33,332 nt of DNA, from contig JALEJO010000035.1 of assembly GCA_022769365.1 (NCBI GenBank), positions 1 to 33,332 of the forward strand, written 5' to 3'. Source of the stretch: Oscillospiraceae bacterium (GTDB lineage Bacteria; Bacillota; Clostridia; Oscillospirales; Ruminococcaceae). The notes beneath the pieces were generated by a model, which was not told the origin of the DNA, did no database searches, and worked only from the letters and a program-made list of their open reading frames with translations. Shown in pieces: positions 1 through 9,064 of the stretch (positions within the stretch are counted from its first letter, which is position 1; each line of letters starts with the position of its first letter). The position numbers and the translations under genes were made by a program.

Positions 1-1
1 T

Positions 2-91
2 CTTGCAGGCAACCTTGAAACAATAAGAGAAAACAACGGAAAATCAATCGTTGAACTTTATAAAGAAATTTATGGATTCCATAATGCTTAA
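2..91 (+). CDS. C-terminal end of a probable ABC transporter ATP-binding protein (partial)
   Basis: Only the last 29 codons are inside the window, ending in TAA. The visible tail, with NNGKSIVELYKEIYG, resembles the C-terminal end of ABC-2-type exporter ATPases, where a phrase like NGKSLEE(I/L)F is common. No Walker or signature motif is visible because they would lie upstream. The next gene starts 18 nt downstream on the same strand and encodes a multi-spanning membrane protein, the usual partner of such an ATPase. The identification is an inference from the tail and this context, not from a domain that can be read. Confidence 0.5.
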   Translation, partial: LAGNLETIRENNGKSIVELYKEIYGFHNA

Positions 92-109
92 TTTGTGAGG
101 AGAATTAAA

Positions 110-925
110 ATGTTAAAGTTAATTAAATATGACTTTATGAAAGTAAGGTCACTTATAGTTATATTCGGTATAATAGGTTTGGCAATAAACGGTTTGCTTT
201 TTATATTTTACAAATTAAAGGAAAGCTTTGATGTAAGTTTTCTTAATAATTCAGTAGGAATACTTGCTACTTTTGCTGTTCTGTTTCTTTTTTCATTGCC
301 TGTTTTTATTCTGATTGTAAGCATTATGCTTTATTCAACAGATATATCAAAGAAAAAAGGCTATATGACCTTCTTGACACCGCACAGTGCATATGCAATT
401 ATTGGTTCAAAAATAATTTTAAGCCTTATAATAATGATATGTGCAGTAATTGTTGAATTGTTATTTATAACGGCTGATTTTGATTTGTTTTTTGCAAGTA
501 ATGGTGAAGACCTTGGAATTATATATATTGCAAAAGTTCTTTTTGAAGCTTTGAAAAGATATCCAGGTCAGATTGCACTTTTACTTATCACAGCAATAAT
601 TCAATGGGTGACAAATATTTTATCTTTCTATGTTGCAATTGCCATTTCATATTCAATAGTAAGAAAAGGAAAAATCAATACACTTGTTGCAGTAGCTGTA
701 TGGATTGGTATTGTGATTGTTGAAGGCATAATTGCACAGGTTGGTTCACTGGTATTCCCAAGTTTCGGACTTAGTTTTGATGCAAACAGTACTAATACAG
801 GTATAGAAGCAGACATTGCCTTTCCGACAGAAGTATTTATCTTTTCAATAATTGTGTATGCAGTTATTGGTACAGCAATGTATTTTGTAACTTCATATCT
901 TACAGAAAAAAAGATAAGTATGTAA
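110..925 (+). CDS. ABC-2-type transporter permease-like membrane protein
   Basis: Predicted 271-residue integral membrane protein with about six hydrophobic segments, including one starting near LIVIFGIIGLAINGLLF, one near FAVLFLFSLPVFILIV and a last one near VFIFSIIVYAVIGTAMYFV. The N-terminus MLKLIKYDFMKVRS and the overall plan resemble ABC-2 exporter permeases of Firmicutes that are coded next to a soluble ATPase. The ORF track opens at a GTG at 95, but a GAGGAG ribosome binding site at 97-102 lies 7 nt before the ATG at 110, so that ATG is the likely start. The substrate cannot be told; related systems export peptides, drugs or lipids. The gene ends before a strong bidirectional terminator. 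Confidence 0.65.
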   Translation: MLKLIKYDFMKVRSLIVIFGIIGLAINGLLFIFYKLKESFDVSFLNNSVGILATFAVLFLFSLPVFILIVSIMLYSTDISKKKGYMTFLTPHSAYAIIGSKIILSLIIMICAVIVELLFITADFDLFFASNGEDLGIIYIAKVLFEALKRYPGQIALLLITAIIQWVTNILSFYVAIAISYSIVRKGKINTLVAVAVWIGIVIVEGIIAQVGSLVFPSFGLSFDANSTNTGIEADIAFPTEVFIFSIIVYAVIGTAMYFVTSYLTEKKISM

Positions 926-965
926 TTTATTAAATGGGACTTTAAGAAAAAATTTATCATATCAG

Positions 966-1005
966 AAAAATGCTGACTCTGGAATTTTCCATTGTCAGCA
1001 TTTTT
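966..1005. terminator. Bidirectional intrinsic terminator between convergent genes
   Basis: A perfect 12-bp inverted repeat, AAAAATGCTGAC and GTCAGCATTTTT, separated by 16 nt. It gives a hairpin followed by a T-run on both strands. It lies between the plus-strand permease gene and the minus-strand spoIVA gene and can serve both. Confidence 0.9.
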
Positions 1006-1030
1006 ACATATTTTATATATTGAAAGAAAA

Positions 1031-2506
1031 TTATAAAATGAAACATATCAAACCGCAACATCCTTCATTGATTACTCTTTCAAGAGTTTCACGAAGCTTC
1101 ATTCTTGCTTCAGAAGGCATTTTATGGAGTTTTGAGTGAAGTCCTTCATTAACAAGTTCAAAAAGGGATTTACCAAAAATATTTGATTCCCAGATTTTTT
1201 CAGGACTGTCACGGAACTCTTCAAGCAGATAATTTATTAAGTCTTCACTTTGCTTTTCAGTGCCTACAATAGGGCTTACAGTAGTCTGTATTCCTGCTTT
1301 CATAAGATGTATAGATGGTGCGGAAGCTTTAAGTTTAACGCCGTATTTGCCGCCCTGTCTTATTATTTCAGGCTCTTCAAGAGAAAGTTCAGACGGCTGG
1401 GGCATAATTATTCCGTAACCTGTTTGTTCGCATGATTCAAGTGCAGGAGATATTGCGTCATATTTATTTTTTATTTCTTTGAGTTCAGAAAGAAGTGGAA
1501 TTATTCCGCCTTCATCTGATATTTCAAAACCTGTTGATTCGCTTATTATTTTGCAGAATAAATCATTTGAAAATTCCGTTTCAAGTGTAACACTTCCGCA
1601 ACTGAAATCTTTACTGCATATTCGGCAGGATTTTACGTTTTCGTTTTCTGCAATTTTTTCTGTCAGTATGTGAATATCGTTTATTGTTTTTATATCTGAA
1701 ATATTTTCAATTAAAGTTTTGCTGAAACCAGCTTTTAACGGGTGTGTAACAGGCAAAGTCGGAATCCACGAAGGGGCTTTTATGTTTATTTCACACACAG
1801 GGAAACTCATAAGTATATTTTTAAGTATTTCTGCAATATCATCTTCATTTATTTCAAGGCAGTTTACAGCCGTTACTGATGCAGAATATTTTTCTGAAAG
1901 CTCTTTTTTGAGTTTTTGTGCATTTTCTGAATCAGGTTCTTTGCAGTTTAAAACTATTGCAAAAGGTTTGCCAAGTTCTTTCAGTTCATCAATAACTTTT
2001 TTCTCGCATTCTCTGTATTCGTCAGACGGAATACCTGTGAAACTTCCGTCTGTTGTTACAACAAGACCAACTGTTGAATGTTCTGTTATAACTTTTCTTG
2101 TTCCGGTTTCAGCCGCCATATTAAATGGTATTTCCTTGTCGTACCAAGGCGTCATAACCATTCTTGGAGAATTATCTTCAATATATCCCGACGCAGACGG
2201 AACAATGTAACCAACACAGTCTATAAGACGCATATTGAAAGATGTATTGTCATCAATTCTGACTGAGGCAGCCTTTTCAGGTATGAATTTTGGTTCTGTT
2301 GTCATTATTGTTTTGCCTGCGGCAGATTGCGGGAGTTCATCAACCGTTCTTTCCTTAGCCGACTTATCAGCAAGATTCGGAATAACAAATATATTCATTA
2401 TCTGTTTTATAAGGGTGGATTTTCCTGTTCTGACAGGTCCGGCAACACCTATATAAATATCGCCGCCTGTTCTTTGTGCAATGCTTTTGTATATGTTATT
2501 TTCCAT
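1031..2506 (-). CDS. spoIVA: Stage IV sporulation protein A (spore coat morphogenetic ATPase)
   Basis: SpoIVA hydrolyses ATP to polymerise irreversibly on the mother-cell face of the outer forespore membrane, forming the platform on which the spore coat is built. The 491-residue product is almost exactly the B. subtilis length. Visible motifs are Walker A GPVRTGKST at residues 23-31, the paired sensor-type threonines at 69-70 (IMTTEP), and DCVGY at 96-100. All sit one position away from the known B. subtilis K30, T70/T71 and D97, which supports a working ATPase. The C-terminus CCGLICFIL is short and hydrophobic, as expected for the membrane-anchoring end. A GGAG-type site (AAAAAGGAGAAAAAT) precedes the ATG. 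The gene lies 14 nt after sipL and is probably co-transcribed with it. Identification is firm. Confidence 0.97.
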   Translation of the reverse strand: MENNIYKSIAQRTGGDIYIGVAGPVRTGKSTLIKQIMNIFVIPNLADKSAKERTVDELPQSAAGKTIMTTEPKFIPEKAASVRIDDNTSFNMRLIDCVGYIVPSASGYIEDNSPRMVMTPWYDKEIPFNMAAETGTRKVITEHSTVGLVVTTDGSFTGIPSDEYRECEKKVIDELKELGKPFAIVLNCKEPDSENAQKLKKELSEKYSASVTAVNCLEINEDDIAEILKNILMSFPVCEINIKAPSWIPTLPVTHPLKAGFSKTLIENISDIKTINDIHILTEKIAENENVKSCRICSKDFSCGSVTLETEFSNDLFCKIISESTGFEISDEGGIIPLLSELKEIKNKYDAISPALESCEQTGYGIIMPQPSELSLEEPEIIRQGGKYGVKLKASAPSIHLMKAGIQTTVSPIVGTEKQSEDLINYLLEEFRDSPEKIWESNIFGKSLFELVNEGLHSKLHKMPSEARMKLRETLERVINEGCCGLICFIL

Positions 2507-2520
2507 ATTTTTCTCCTTTT

Positions 2521-4071
2521 TCAGTCAGTCATAGGAATGAGAAGCGGCTGTTTTGCTTCGAGTATTCCGTTTTCAAGGCTGTTACTTTCCATAATTGCCT
2601 TGTGGTCAGTTCCGTATCGTTTTGCAATATCCCATATACTTTCTCCTGCCTCTGCAAAATAAATTCTGAAGGCAGTGTTATCTTTTCTTTCAAGTTTCTT
2701 TTCTTCGTCAATAATGAGTTCTGCAACGGCTTTCACAGCTTTTCTTTCAGAAATTCGGCAGCAGAGTTTTATTTCTGTTTCAGTTTCTATTCTGCTGTCT
2801 GATGTCATATTATAACTGCAATGTTTAACGACAGCCTCACATTCAGCAAAAGAGTTTTCAGTAAGTTCAGCATAATTTTCAGTTGTTTCAAACGGCAGGT
2901 CTTTTTCAGTTATCATAACTGAACCATCAATATTTCTTGAAAGAAGCTGAGAAGAAACAGTTCCCTCAAATAATATTTTTTTATTTTCACTGTCACATTT
3001 TGCGTGAATATTTTTTATATGACAACTGAAATTGTATATTTTTTTCACACTGCTGCATTCGATGTGTGATTTTACAGTTGAAATTTTATCAAATGTTTTT
3101 TCAGGCGATTCGGATAAGAAATGTGAAAAAGAAGTGTCTGTTTGATATTTTGTGGAATAAATATCTTCTATATATTCGGTTTTTCCATAAGTATAAGTCA
3201 TACAGCATATTTTTATATCTGTGCTTAGTTCAAAGTGTTTAAGGAATCCTTTTGAGTCATTTACTGTTTTGCAGGTCGTGTCTGACGGAAAAATTTTTAT
3301 CTTCAATGCAGAATTATTATCTTCATGATTTTTCAGGTCAATTACTCGGCTGAAAGAAACGGGTGTGCTTATTGAACATATATTATCTTCGTTTTCTCCT
3401 GCAAATGTGTATAAAACAGATGCATTAAGTACGCCTTTGATAAGAGTTTTTCCTGAAACATTTTTAATTTCAGTTATTTCAGGCGAGATTTCCGCCATTA
3501 AAACAGATGCACCTGAAATTGAAACATCATTAATAGGTATTTCTTCTGTTACTGTGAAATCTTTTGAAGCAAGAGAAATATCCTTGATATAGTTCAGGCT
3601 GCTTTTCTTTGCGTGAATACTGCCACCAAAACAGTCACATAATAATTCACAAGGTTTAAGTTTGGAAACTTTTAAAATTACTGTTGCCGAACCCTCGAAC
3701 TCTATGCGTCTTTCACTTTTTGCACGACACGAAAAAGATTCAGCATCAGGTTTTATTATACATACAGGATTTTCACATTCTTCTTCAAGTTCTGCTGTGC
3801 CTGAAATATTCTGCATTTTTGAAAAAGACTGAATAAGTTCACTTTCACTGCTTTTGTATAAAACGGTCATCTTGACCAGAAGTTCATAAGACAGATTTTT
3901 TCCTTTTGTATTCCATGATAAAACGGTAACGTTTGCAGATGTTTTCATAATTCTTGAAACGTCAGGGTAATAATCAGGCAGAACAAAAGAAGCGGTAACA
4001 GGGTGAACATTTGTTTTTTCGCAAACATTTTTTCTTGAATTTACGGTTACAGTGTTTTTCTTGAAATTCAT
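2521..4071 (-). CDS. sipL: SipL-like SpoIVA-interacting protein (DUF3794/SPOCS repeats plus LysM)
   Basis: The 516-residue product has DUF3794 (SPOCS)-type sequence in its N-terminal part, for example the VTASFVLPDYYPDVSRIMK segment near the start, further similar beta-rich stretches, and a C-terminal LysM domain at about residues 468-516 (YFAEAGESIWDIAKRYGTD ending in LLIPM). This architecture and length match C. difficile SipL, whose LysM domain binds SpoIVA and which is needed for coat localisation. The neighbouring downstream gene is spoIVA, which strengthens the call. The ORF track opens at 4083, but GGAGG lies 5 nt before the internal ATG at 4071, so that is the better start. No signal peptide is seen, consistent with a mother-cell cytoplasmic protein. 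A generic DUF3794 protein is the alternative. Confidence 0.85.
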   Translation of the reverse strand: MNFKKNTVTVNSRKNVCEKTNVHPVTASFVLPDYYPDVSRIMKTSANVTVLSWNTKGKNLSYELLVKMTVLYKSSESELIQSFSKMQNISGTAELEEECENPVCIIKPDAESFSCRAKSERRIEFEGSATVILKVSKLKPCELLCDCFGGSIHAKKSSLNYIKDISLASKDFTVTEEIPINDVSISGASVLMAEISPEITEIKNVSGKTLIKGVLNASVLYTFAGENEDNICSISTPVSFSRVIDLKNHEDNNSALKIKIFPSDTTCKTVNDSKGFLKHFELSTDIKICCMTYTYGKTEYIEDIYSTKYQTDTSFSHFLSESPEKTFDKISTVKSHIECSSVKKIYNFSCHIKNIHAKCDSENKKILFEGTVSSQLLSRNIDGSVMITEKDLPFETTENYAELTENSFAECEAVVKHCSYNMTSDSRIETETEIKLCCRISERKAVKAVAELIIDEEKKLERKDNTAFRIYFAEAGESIWDIAKRYGTDHKAIMESNSLENGILEAKQPLLIPMTD

Positions 4072-4132
4072 ATAGGCCTCCATATGTTTTTATTTTCTTT
4101 GTCCACTGTTTGATAATATGCTGATATGTGTT

Positions 4133-4163
4133 TGTGTATGCTTACTTATTTTCAACAATATCC
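4133..4163 (-). promoter_or_regulatory. Candidate SigmaE-type promoter of sipL-spoIVA
   Basis: Read on the minus strand, GGATATT (4157-4163) and CATACACA (4133-4140) resemble the B. subtilis SigmaE -35 (K-M-ATATT) and -10 (CATACA-M-T) elements. The spacer is 16 nt, slightly longer than the usual 13-15. The position gives a leader of about 55 nt before the sipL start. SigmaE control fits because spoIVA and sipL are mother-cell genes in the species where they have been studied. Confidence 0.5.
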
Positions 4164-4216
4164 GACTTATGAATATAATTAAATGTGTGAGATTTATGAA
4201 AACAGACTGCATAATC

Positions 4217-4245
4217 TTGACAATTACTTAAAAAAGGTATATAAT
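4217..4245 (+). promoter_or_regulatory. Consensus SigmaA promoter upstream of rnj
   Basis: TTGACA at 4217-4222 and TATAAT at 4240-4245 are separated by exactly 17 nt, a perfect match to the vegetative consensus. The expected start of transcription is near 4252, about 400 nt before the rnj start codon. The promoter drives either a long leader of the rnj operon or a separate small RNA. Confidence 0.85.
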
Positions 4246-4251
4246 TATAGA

Positions 4252-4649
4252 CGTATATTCAGGCTGTTTTGAAAAACGGCTATCGGTACTGTATGATTTA
4301 TTTTATTGCAGCAGGGTGTTTTTATCTTGTCCGTGTTGAAGGTTGAAAACCGCTGCATACTGCCTTATTTTATTTCTGTATATTTATCATTTTTCTTTTT
4401 TAAACAGAAATATAACGCAGCTTATTTACATACATAAGATGATTTTTATTTTTACTTTTTTATTAACTATAAGAATCTGAAGACTTACAAACTATTTTTA
4501 TAATCAAACAATCTTATTTAACTAATTATTTTAATTGAAAGAAAACGCAGAATATTTTTTATTTCAGGGGATGAACGAAAGAATTTATTTTTAATTTGAA
4601 AATATAATATTTTGTGCTTTTCTTTAACAGTAAAGAGAGGTATTGTATA
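4252..4649 (+). other. Long, possibly structured leader of the rnj operon, or a small RNA gene; no protein gene seen
   Basis: This gene-free stretch begins just after a perfect SigmaA promoter. It holds several inverted repeats. One is GCTGTTT-TGAA-AAACGGC at 4263-4280. A second pairs GCAGC at 4309-4313 with GCTGC, and GTAT at 4291-4294 with ATAC, both 3' arms falling within about 4352-4360. A third is a perfect 9-bp pair, TATTTCTGT at 4371-4379 and ACAGAAATA at 4404-4412. CTTAT/ATAAG at 4421-4438 is a weaker fourth. I could not match it to a known riboswitch or to the SRP, 6S or RNase P RNAs. No clear terminator with a long T-run follows the stems, so readthrough into rnj is the simpler reading. 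From 4440 to 4630 it is very AT-rich with no further obvious structure. Confidence 0.45.
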
Positions 4650-6587
4650 TTGAACCAGAGAGATGTCAGAACTGCTAAACATCTTAGCAGAAAAATACAG
4701 AAATCAAACAAAATTCTTCTTGAAGAAAACAGAAGATATTTTTCTTCAAAAGATGAAAAAAAGAAAAATTATGAGAGAAAAGAAACAGACAGAAACAATC
4801 GTGAAACAAATCACTTTTCACCGGTAAGTTCAAATAATTACAGAAGCAGAAATTATCCTACGACTCCTTCAGCTTTTTTAAGCAATGGAAAAAAGAACAA
4901 TCCCGAAAGGGAAAAAAAGGAAGTTAGAAAAACACCTGTAAGAATCATACCGCTCGGCGGTTTGAATGAAATAGGAAAAAATATGACTGTGTTTGAATGC
5001 AGTAATGATATGTTTATTCTTGACTGCGGTCTTGCATTCCCTGACACGGATATGCCAGGTGTTGATATAGTTATTCCTGATTTTTCATATGTTGAACAGA
5101 ATGCAGATAAAATAAGAGGTATTGTTTTAACTCATGGTCACGAAGACCATATCGGAGGACTTCCTTATTTGTTGAAAAAAATAAATGTTCCTGTTTATGG
5201 TTCAAAACTCACACTCGGACTTGTCGAAGGTAAACTTAAAGAACACGGGCTTTTCAACAAAGTAAGCCTTAATGTCGTTGAACCAAGAAAAACAATAAAA
5301 ATGGGCTGTATGGCTGTTGAAATGATAAGAGTAAATCATTCTATTCCGGGTGCTTTCGGTATGGCAATTCATACTCCTGCGGGAATTATACTTCATACAG
5401 GCGACTTTAAAGTTGACTACACTCCTATTGATGACAGCGTAATTGACCTTGCACGTTTTGGCGAACTCGGAAACAGAGGCGTTCTTGCACTTATGACAGA
5501 TTCAACAAACGCTGAACGTCCGGGATTTACTCCATCAGAAAAGGTTGTTGGTGCATCTTTTGAAAAACTTTTTGAAGAAGCAGCAGGAAAGAGAATAATA
5601 ATTGCAACATTCTCATCTAATATACACAGAATACAGCAGATAATAAATTGTGCAGCTGAACACGGCAGAAAAGTTGCTGTTTTCGGCAGAAGTATGACAA
5701 CTGTTATGACAGCTGCCATAGAACTCGGTTATCTTAAAGTTCCTGATAATATTCTTATTGATATTGATGTTATGAATCAGTATGAAGATGAAAGAATAGT
5801 TCTTATAACAACAGGAAGTCAGGGAGAACCGATGTCTGCCCTTACAAGAATGGCAATGAATGAACATAAGAAAGTTGTTATAACTCCTAATGACTTTATT
5901 ATAATTTCTGCAAAGTCAATTCCTGGAAACGAAAAGTTTGTTACAAGAGTTGTAAACTCACTTATGAAACTCGGCGCACACGTTGTATATGAATCTATGT
6001 ATGAAGTTCATGTTTCAGGTCATGCTTGTCAGGAGGAATTAAAACTTATTTATACTCTTGCAAAGCCTAAATTCTATATACCTGTACACGGTGAATATAA
6101 GCACCTTGTGAAAAATGCTGAACTTGCAAAAAAACTTGGCTGTCCTCCTGAAAATGTTCTTATAGGCGATATAGGAAATGTTATTGAAACAGATGGTGCA
6201 ACAATGAAAGTTGTTTCACAGGTTCAGTCAGGAAAAGTGCTTGTTGATGGTTTTGGTGTTGGCGATGTAGGTTCTATCGTACTTCGTGACAGAAAACATC
6301 TTTCGCAAGACGGCATAATTATAGTTGTTGTTTCAATAGACAGAGCATCAGGAATTGTTATTTCAGGTCCTGAAATAATTTCAAGAGGCTTTGTTTACGT
6401 CAGAGAGTCGGAAGAACTTATGGACGAGTCAAGAAAGATTCTTGGCGATGCACTCAGTAAGTGTTCTTCACAGGATTTGCGTGAATGGAATGCACTTAAA
6501 ACAAGACTCAGAGATACACTTTCAGACTATATATATGAAAAGACAAAACGCAGTCCTATGATACTTCCTATTATAATGGAAATATAG
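4650..6587 (+). CDS. rnj: Ribonuclease J
   Basis: RNase J is a zinc-dependent metallo-beta-lactamase/beta-CASP enzyme that combines 5'-3' exonuclease and endonuclease activity in mRNA decay and rRNA maturation. The catalytic core starts at about residue 97 (VRIIPLGGLNEIGKNM). It shows the metal motif HGHEDHIGG at about 162, HTGDFKVD, and the beta-CASP TDSTNAERPGFTPSE signature; the C-terminal domain ends at RSPMILPIIMEI. The ORF track opens at GTG 4614, but GAGAGG lies 9 nt before a TTG at 4650, which I prefer. This gives 645 residues, of which about 93 are an unusual basic, Asn/Ser-rich N-terminal extension likely to be disordered. It is the first gene of the operon rnj-gdpP-rplI-dnaB-tilS-ftsH. 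Confidence 0.95.
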   Translation: MNQRDVRTAKHLSRKIQKSNKILLEENRRYFSSKDEKKKNYERKETDRNNRETNHFSPVSSNNYRSRNYPTTPSAFLSNGKKNNPEREKKEVRKTPVRIIPLGGLNEIGKNMTVFECSNDMFILDCGLAFPDTDMPGVDIVIPDFSYVEQNADKIRGIVLTHGHEDHIGGLPYLLKKINVPVYGSKLTLGLVEGKLKEHGLFNKVSLNVVEPRKTIKMGCMAVEMIRVNHSIPGAFGMAIHTPAGIILHTGDFKVDYTPIDDSVIDLARFGELGNRGVLALMTDSTNAERPGFTPSEKVVGASFEKLFEEAAGKRIIIATFSSNIHRIQQIINCAAEHGRKVAVFGRSMTTVMTAAIELGYLKVPDNILIDIDVMNQYEDERIVLITTGSQGEPMSALTRMAMNEHKKVVITPNDFIIISAKSIPGNEKFVTRVVNSLMKLGAHVVYESMYEVHVSGHACQEELKLIYTLAKPKFYIPVHGEYKHLVKNAELAKKLGCPPENVLIGDIGNVIETDGATMKVVSQVQSGKVLVDGFGVGDVGSIVLRDRKHLSQDGIIIVVVSIDRASGIVISGPEIISRGFVYVRESEELMDESRKILGDALSKCSSQDLREWNALKTRLRDTLSDYIYEKTKRSPMILPIIMEI

Positions 6588-6627
6588 TAATTATGAAAAT
6601 ATATGCAGTGGGAAAGGAGAAATCATA

Positions 6628-8595
6628 ATGAAGGGCAGTAAGTTGTTGCGATATATTCTTTCGGTAGCAGCTGTTTGTTTAAGCATACTTCCGTCGCTTG
6701 TTGCAATATCAGGCGAGAGAAGACCCGGTGCAGCTGAGCTTACCGCACCTGCTGTTTTTATTATTATGCTTGCAGTATACGTTTTTTCAAGAAATGAACA
6801 TATAAATTCAGGAAAAAACATATCAGCAGGTATGACAGATATTAAAATGTCAGCATACGACGATATGCCTATGCCTTCTGCAATTGTTGATAAAGATGGT
6901 AAGCTGATAAAATATAATGCAGAATTTCTTACTGCTTTTGCATTAAAGCACAGAAGAAGCAAGCAAAATATCAAAGAAATAATGCAGATAGACCTTGAAC
7001 AGATTGCCGAACAGAACATAGCAACTGTTTATAATTTAAGAAGAATTTATCGTGTTTTCGGTGTGAAATACAGTATGTCGAATGAACAGATGATGGTTCT
7101 TTATTTTCACGATGACACCGACTATGTTTCTATTCAGCAGAGAATGATAAATTCTAAGCCGTGCATTATGCTTATTTCTATTGATAATTATGCAGATGCA
7201 CTTCAATCAGCAAAAGAAAGCGAAAAAACAAGAATTTCCGCACATATAGAACAGCTTCTTGATGAATATATTGGAAATGATAAAGATACTGTTATTTTCA
7301 AAACATCAAAAGATTCTTTTACAGTTCTTATGAAAGAACATAATTTAAGAGATATTGTTGCAGGAAAATTCAGAATACTTGATGAGGCAAGACTTATAAA
7401 AACATCAACACAAAACAGCATTACACTTTCTATAGGTGTTGCATTTGACGGAGAAACGTTCACAGACAGTCTTGAACTTGCAAAGCAGTCACTTGATATG
7501 GCACTTGGAAGAGGCGGTGATCAGGCTGCTGTAAAGTCTGACGGTGGTTACAGATTCTTCGGCGGTGTTTCAAAGGGAATTGAAAAGAAGTCAAGAACCA
7601 AAACAAGAGCCGTTGCAAGTGCAATGAAAGACCTTATCAGGAGAAGTGATAAAGTTTATATAATGGGGCATTCATACAGTGACCCTGATAGTGTTGGATC
7701 TGCCTGTGGTATGGCAGGAGCGGTAAGACTTCTTGGAAAAGAAAGCTATGTTGTTCTGAGAAAGAAAACAACTTTGGCACTTCCGCTTGTTGAATCTATG
7801 TTGAAATGTGAGATGCCTGTAAGGTTCATTGAACCTGAAGATGCACTTGATGGCATTACAGATGAAACACTTTTAATAATTGTTGATACTCATAATAAAA
7901 AGATACTTGAAAGTGAAGAGCTTTACAGAAAAGCAAAGCAGGTTGTTGTTATCGACCATCACAGAAAAATAGTTGATTATATCGATAATGCAGTTATTTT
8001 CTATCACGAACCGTTTGCATCATCTGCGTCAGAGCTTGTAACAGAACTTGTTCAGTATTTTGAACTAAATCCTGTTTTGTCATCTGATTATTCAAATGCA
8101 CTTCTTTCAGGAATTATGACGGATACGAAGAATTTTGTTATGCAGACAGGTGTCAGAACATTTGAAGCCGCTGCATATTTAAGAAAAATCGGTGCAGATA
8201 CTGTTAAAGTAATAAATATGACGGCTGACTCGCTTGCACATTATCAGCTGCGAAGCAAAGTTGTGTCTGAAGCGGAATTCTATAAAGGCTGTGCTGTTTC
8301 ATCGGCAGGAAAATCAGATATATCTGAACTTAGAATAATAGCATCTCAGGCAGCCGATCAGCTTCTTACAATAAAAAATGTCAGAGCATCTTTTGTTATA
8401 TATGAAATGAATGATGTTGTTAATATATCAGCACGTTCTTTTGGTGAAATAAATGTTCAGGTTCTTATGGAACAGCTTGGCGGCGGCGGTCATCAGACAA
8501 TGGCAGCTGCACAGCTTAAAAACGTAACCTCAGAAGAGGCAAAGGAATTGCTGATAAGTTTGATTGAAAAAATGAGTGATAAAGGAGAAAATTAA
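6628..8595 (+). CDS. gdpP: GdpP-type cyclic-di-AMP phosphodiesterase (DHH family)
   Basis: GdpP hydrolyses c-di-AMP to pApA and so influences osmotic balance and cell-wall stress. The 655-residue protein has the full family plan: two N-terminal membrane segments (about residues 6-24 and 32-52), a PAS-like region, a degenerate GGDEF domain ending in [10 protein letters not shown] at about 290-300, and the DHH/DHHA1 phosphoesterase half. Catalytic motifs include [13 protein letters not shown] at about 346-358, VDTHN, VIDHHRK at about 443-449, and the DHHA1 glycine motif GGGGHQ near the end. A strong AAAGGAG site precedes the ATG. rplI follows after 2 nt. The order gdpP-rplI-dnaB is conserved in Firmicutes (yybT-rplI-dnaC in B. 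subtilis). Confidence 0.95.
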   Translation: MKGSKLLRYILSVAAVCLSILPSLVAISGERRPGAAELTAPAVFIIMLAVYVFSRNEHINSGKNISAGMTDIKMSAYDDMPMPSAIVDKDGKLIKYNAEFLTAFALKHRRSKQNIKEIMQIDLEQIAEQNIATVYNLRRIYRVFGVKYSMSNEQMMVLYFHDDTDYVSIQQRMINSKPCIMLISIDNYADALQSAKESEKTRISAHIEQLLDEYIGNDKDTVIFKTSKDSFTVLMKEHNLRDIVAGKFRILDEARLIKTSTQNSITLSIGVAFDGETFTDSLELAKQSLDMALGRGGDQAAVKSDGGYRFFGGVSKGIEKKSRTKTRAVASAMKDLIRRSDKVYIMGHSYSDPDSVGSACGMAGAVRLLGKESYVVLRKKTTLALPLVESMLKCEMPVRFIEPEDALDGITDETLLIIVDTHNKKILESEELYRKAKQVVVIDHHRKIVDYIDNAVIFYHEPFASSASELVTELVQYFELNPVLSSDYSNALLSGIMTDTKNFVMQTGVRTFEAAAYLRKIGADTVKVINMTADSLAHYQLRSKVVSEAEFYKGCAVSSAGKSDISELRIIASQAADQLLTIKNVRASFVIYEMNDVVNISARSFGEINVQVLMEQLGGGGHQTMAAAQLKNVTSEEAKELLISLIEKMSDKGEN

Positions 8596-8597
8596 AA

Positions 8598-9056
8598 ATG
8601 AAAGTTATATTTTTACAGGACGTTAAAGGTACAGCAAAAAAAGATGAAGTTAAAAATGTCTCAGACGGATATGCAAGAAATATGCTTTTTCCTAAAAAAC
8701 TTGCAATAGAAGCAACACCTGAAAACATAAATCATCTTAAAGGAAAAAAATCATCTGAAGAACACAAGGAAGCTGTTGAAAGAGCAAATGCTGAAAAGGC
8801 AGCAGCTGAACTTGAAGGAAAAAAAGTTATGATTTATTCAAAGTCTGGCAATGGTGGAAAACTTTTTGGTTCAGTTACAACTCAGACGATTTCAGATGAA
8901 ATAAAAAAACAGTTTGGAATAAGCATTGATAAAAAGAAGATAACATTAAAAACTTCTATAAAGAATTTTGGACTTTATGAAGCAGAAGCAAAGCCTTATA
9001 AAAATGTTTCAGCAAAATTTTCTGTTGAAGTCGGTGATATTGCACAAAAGCAGTGA
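8598..9056 (+). CDS. rplI: Large ribosomal subunit protein bL9
   Basis: The 152-residue product begins [30 protein letters not shown], the N-terminal 23S rRNA-binding domain and signature of bL9. A charged helix spanning about residues 40-75 links it to the C-terminal domain, as in other members. Length is normal for the family. Its start lies 2 nt after gdpP, with the AAAGGAG site inside the gdpP end, so the two are probably translationally coupled. Identification is firm. Confidence 0.98.
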   Translation: MKVIFLQDVKGTAKKDEVKNVSDGYARNMLFPKKLAIEATPENINHLKGKKSSEEHKEAVERANAEKAAAELEGKKVMIYSKSGNGGKLFGSVTTQTISDEIKKQFGISIDKKKITLKTSIKNFGLYEAEAKPYKNVSAKFSVEVGDIAQKQ

Positions 9057-9064
9057 GGTTTTAA

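Noticed and set aside
1719-2210. 163-aa plus-strand ORF
   Set aside because: It is antisense to spoIVA, has no ribosome binding site and no recognisable domain; it is a shadow of the real gene.
4251-4380. SRP RNA, 6S RNA or a known riboswitch between sipL and rnj
   Set aside because: The GTCAGG/GGAAGG-type SRP signature is absent and no known riboswitch core could be matched, so the region is reported only as an unassigned leader.
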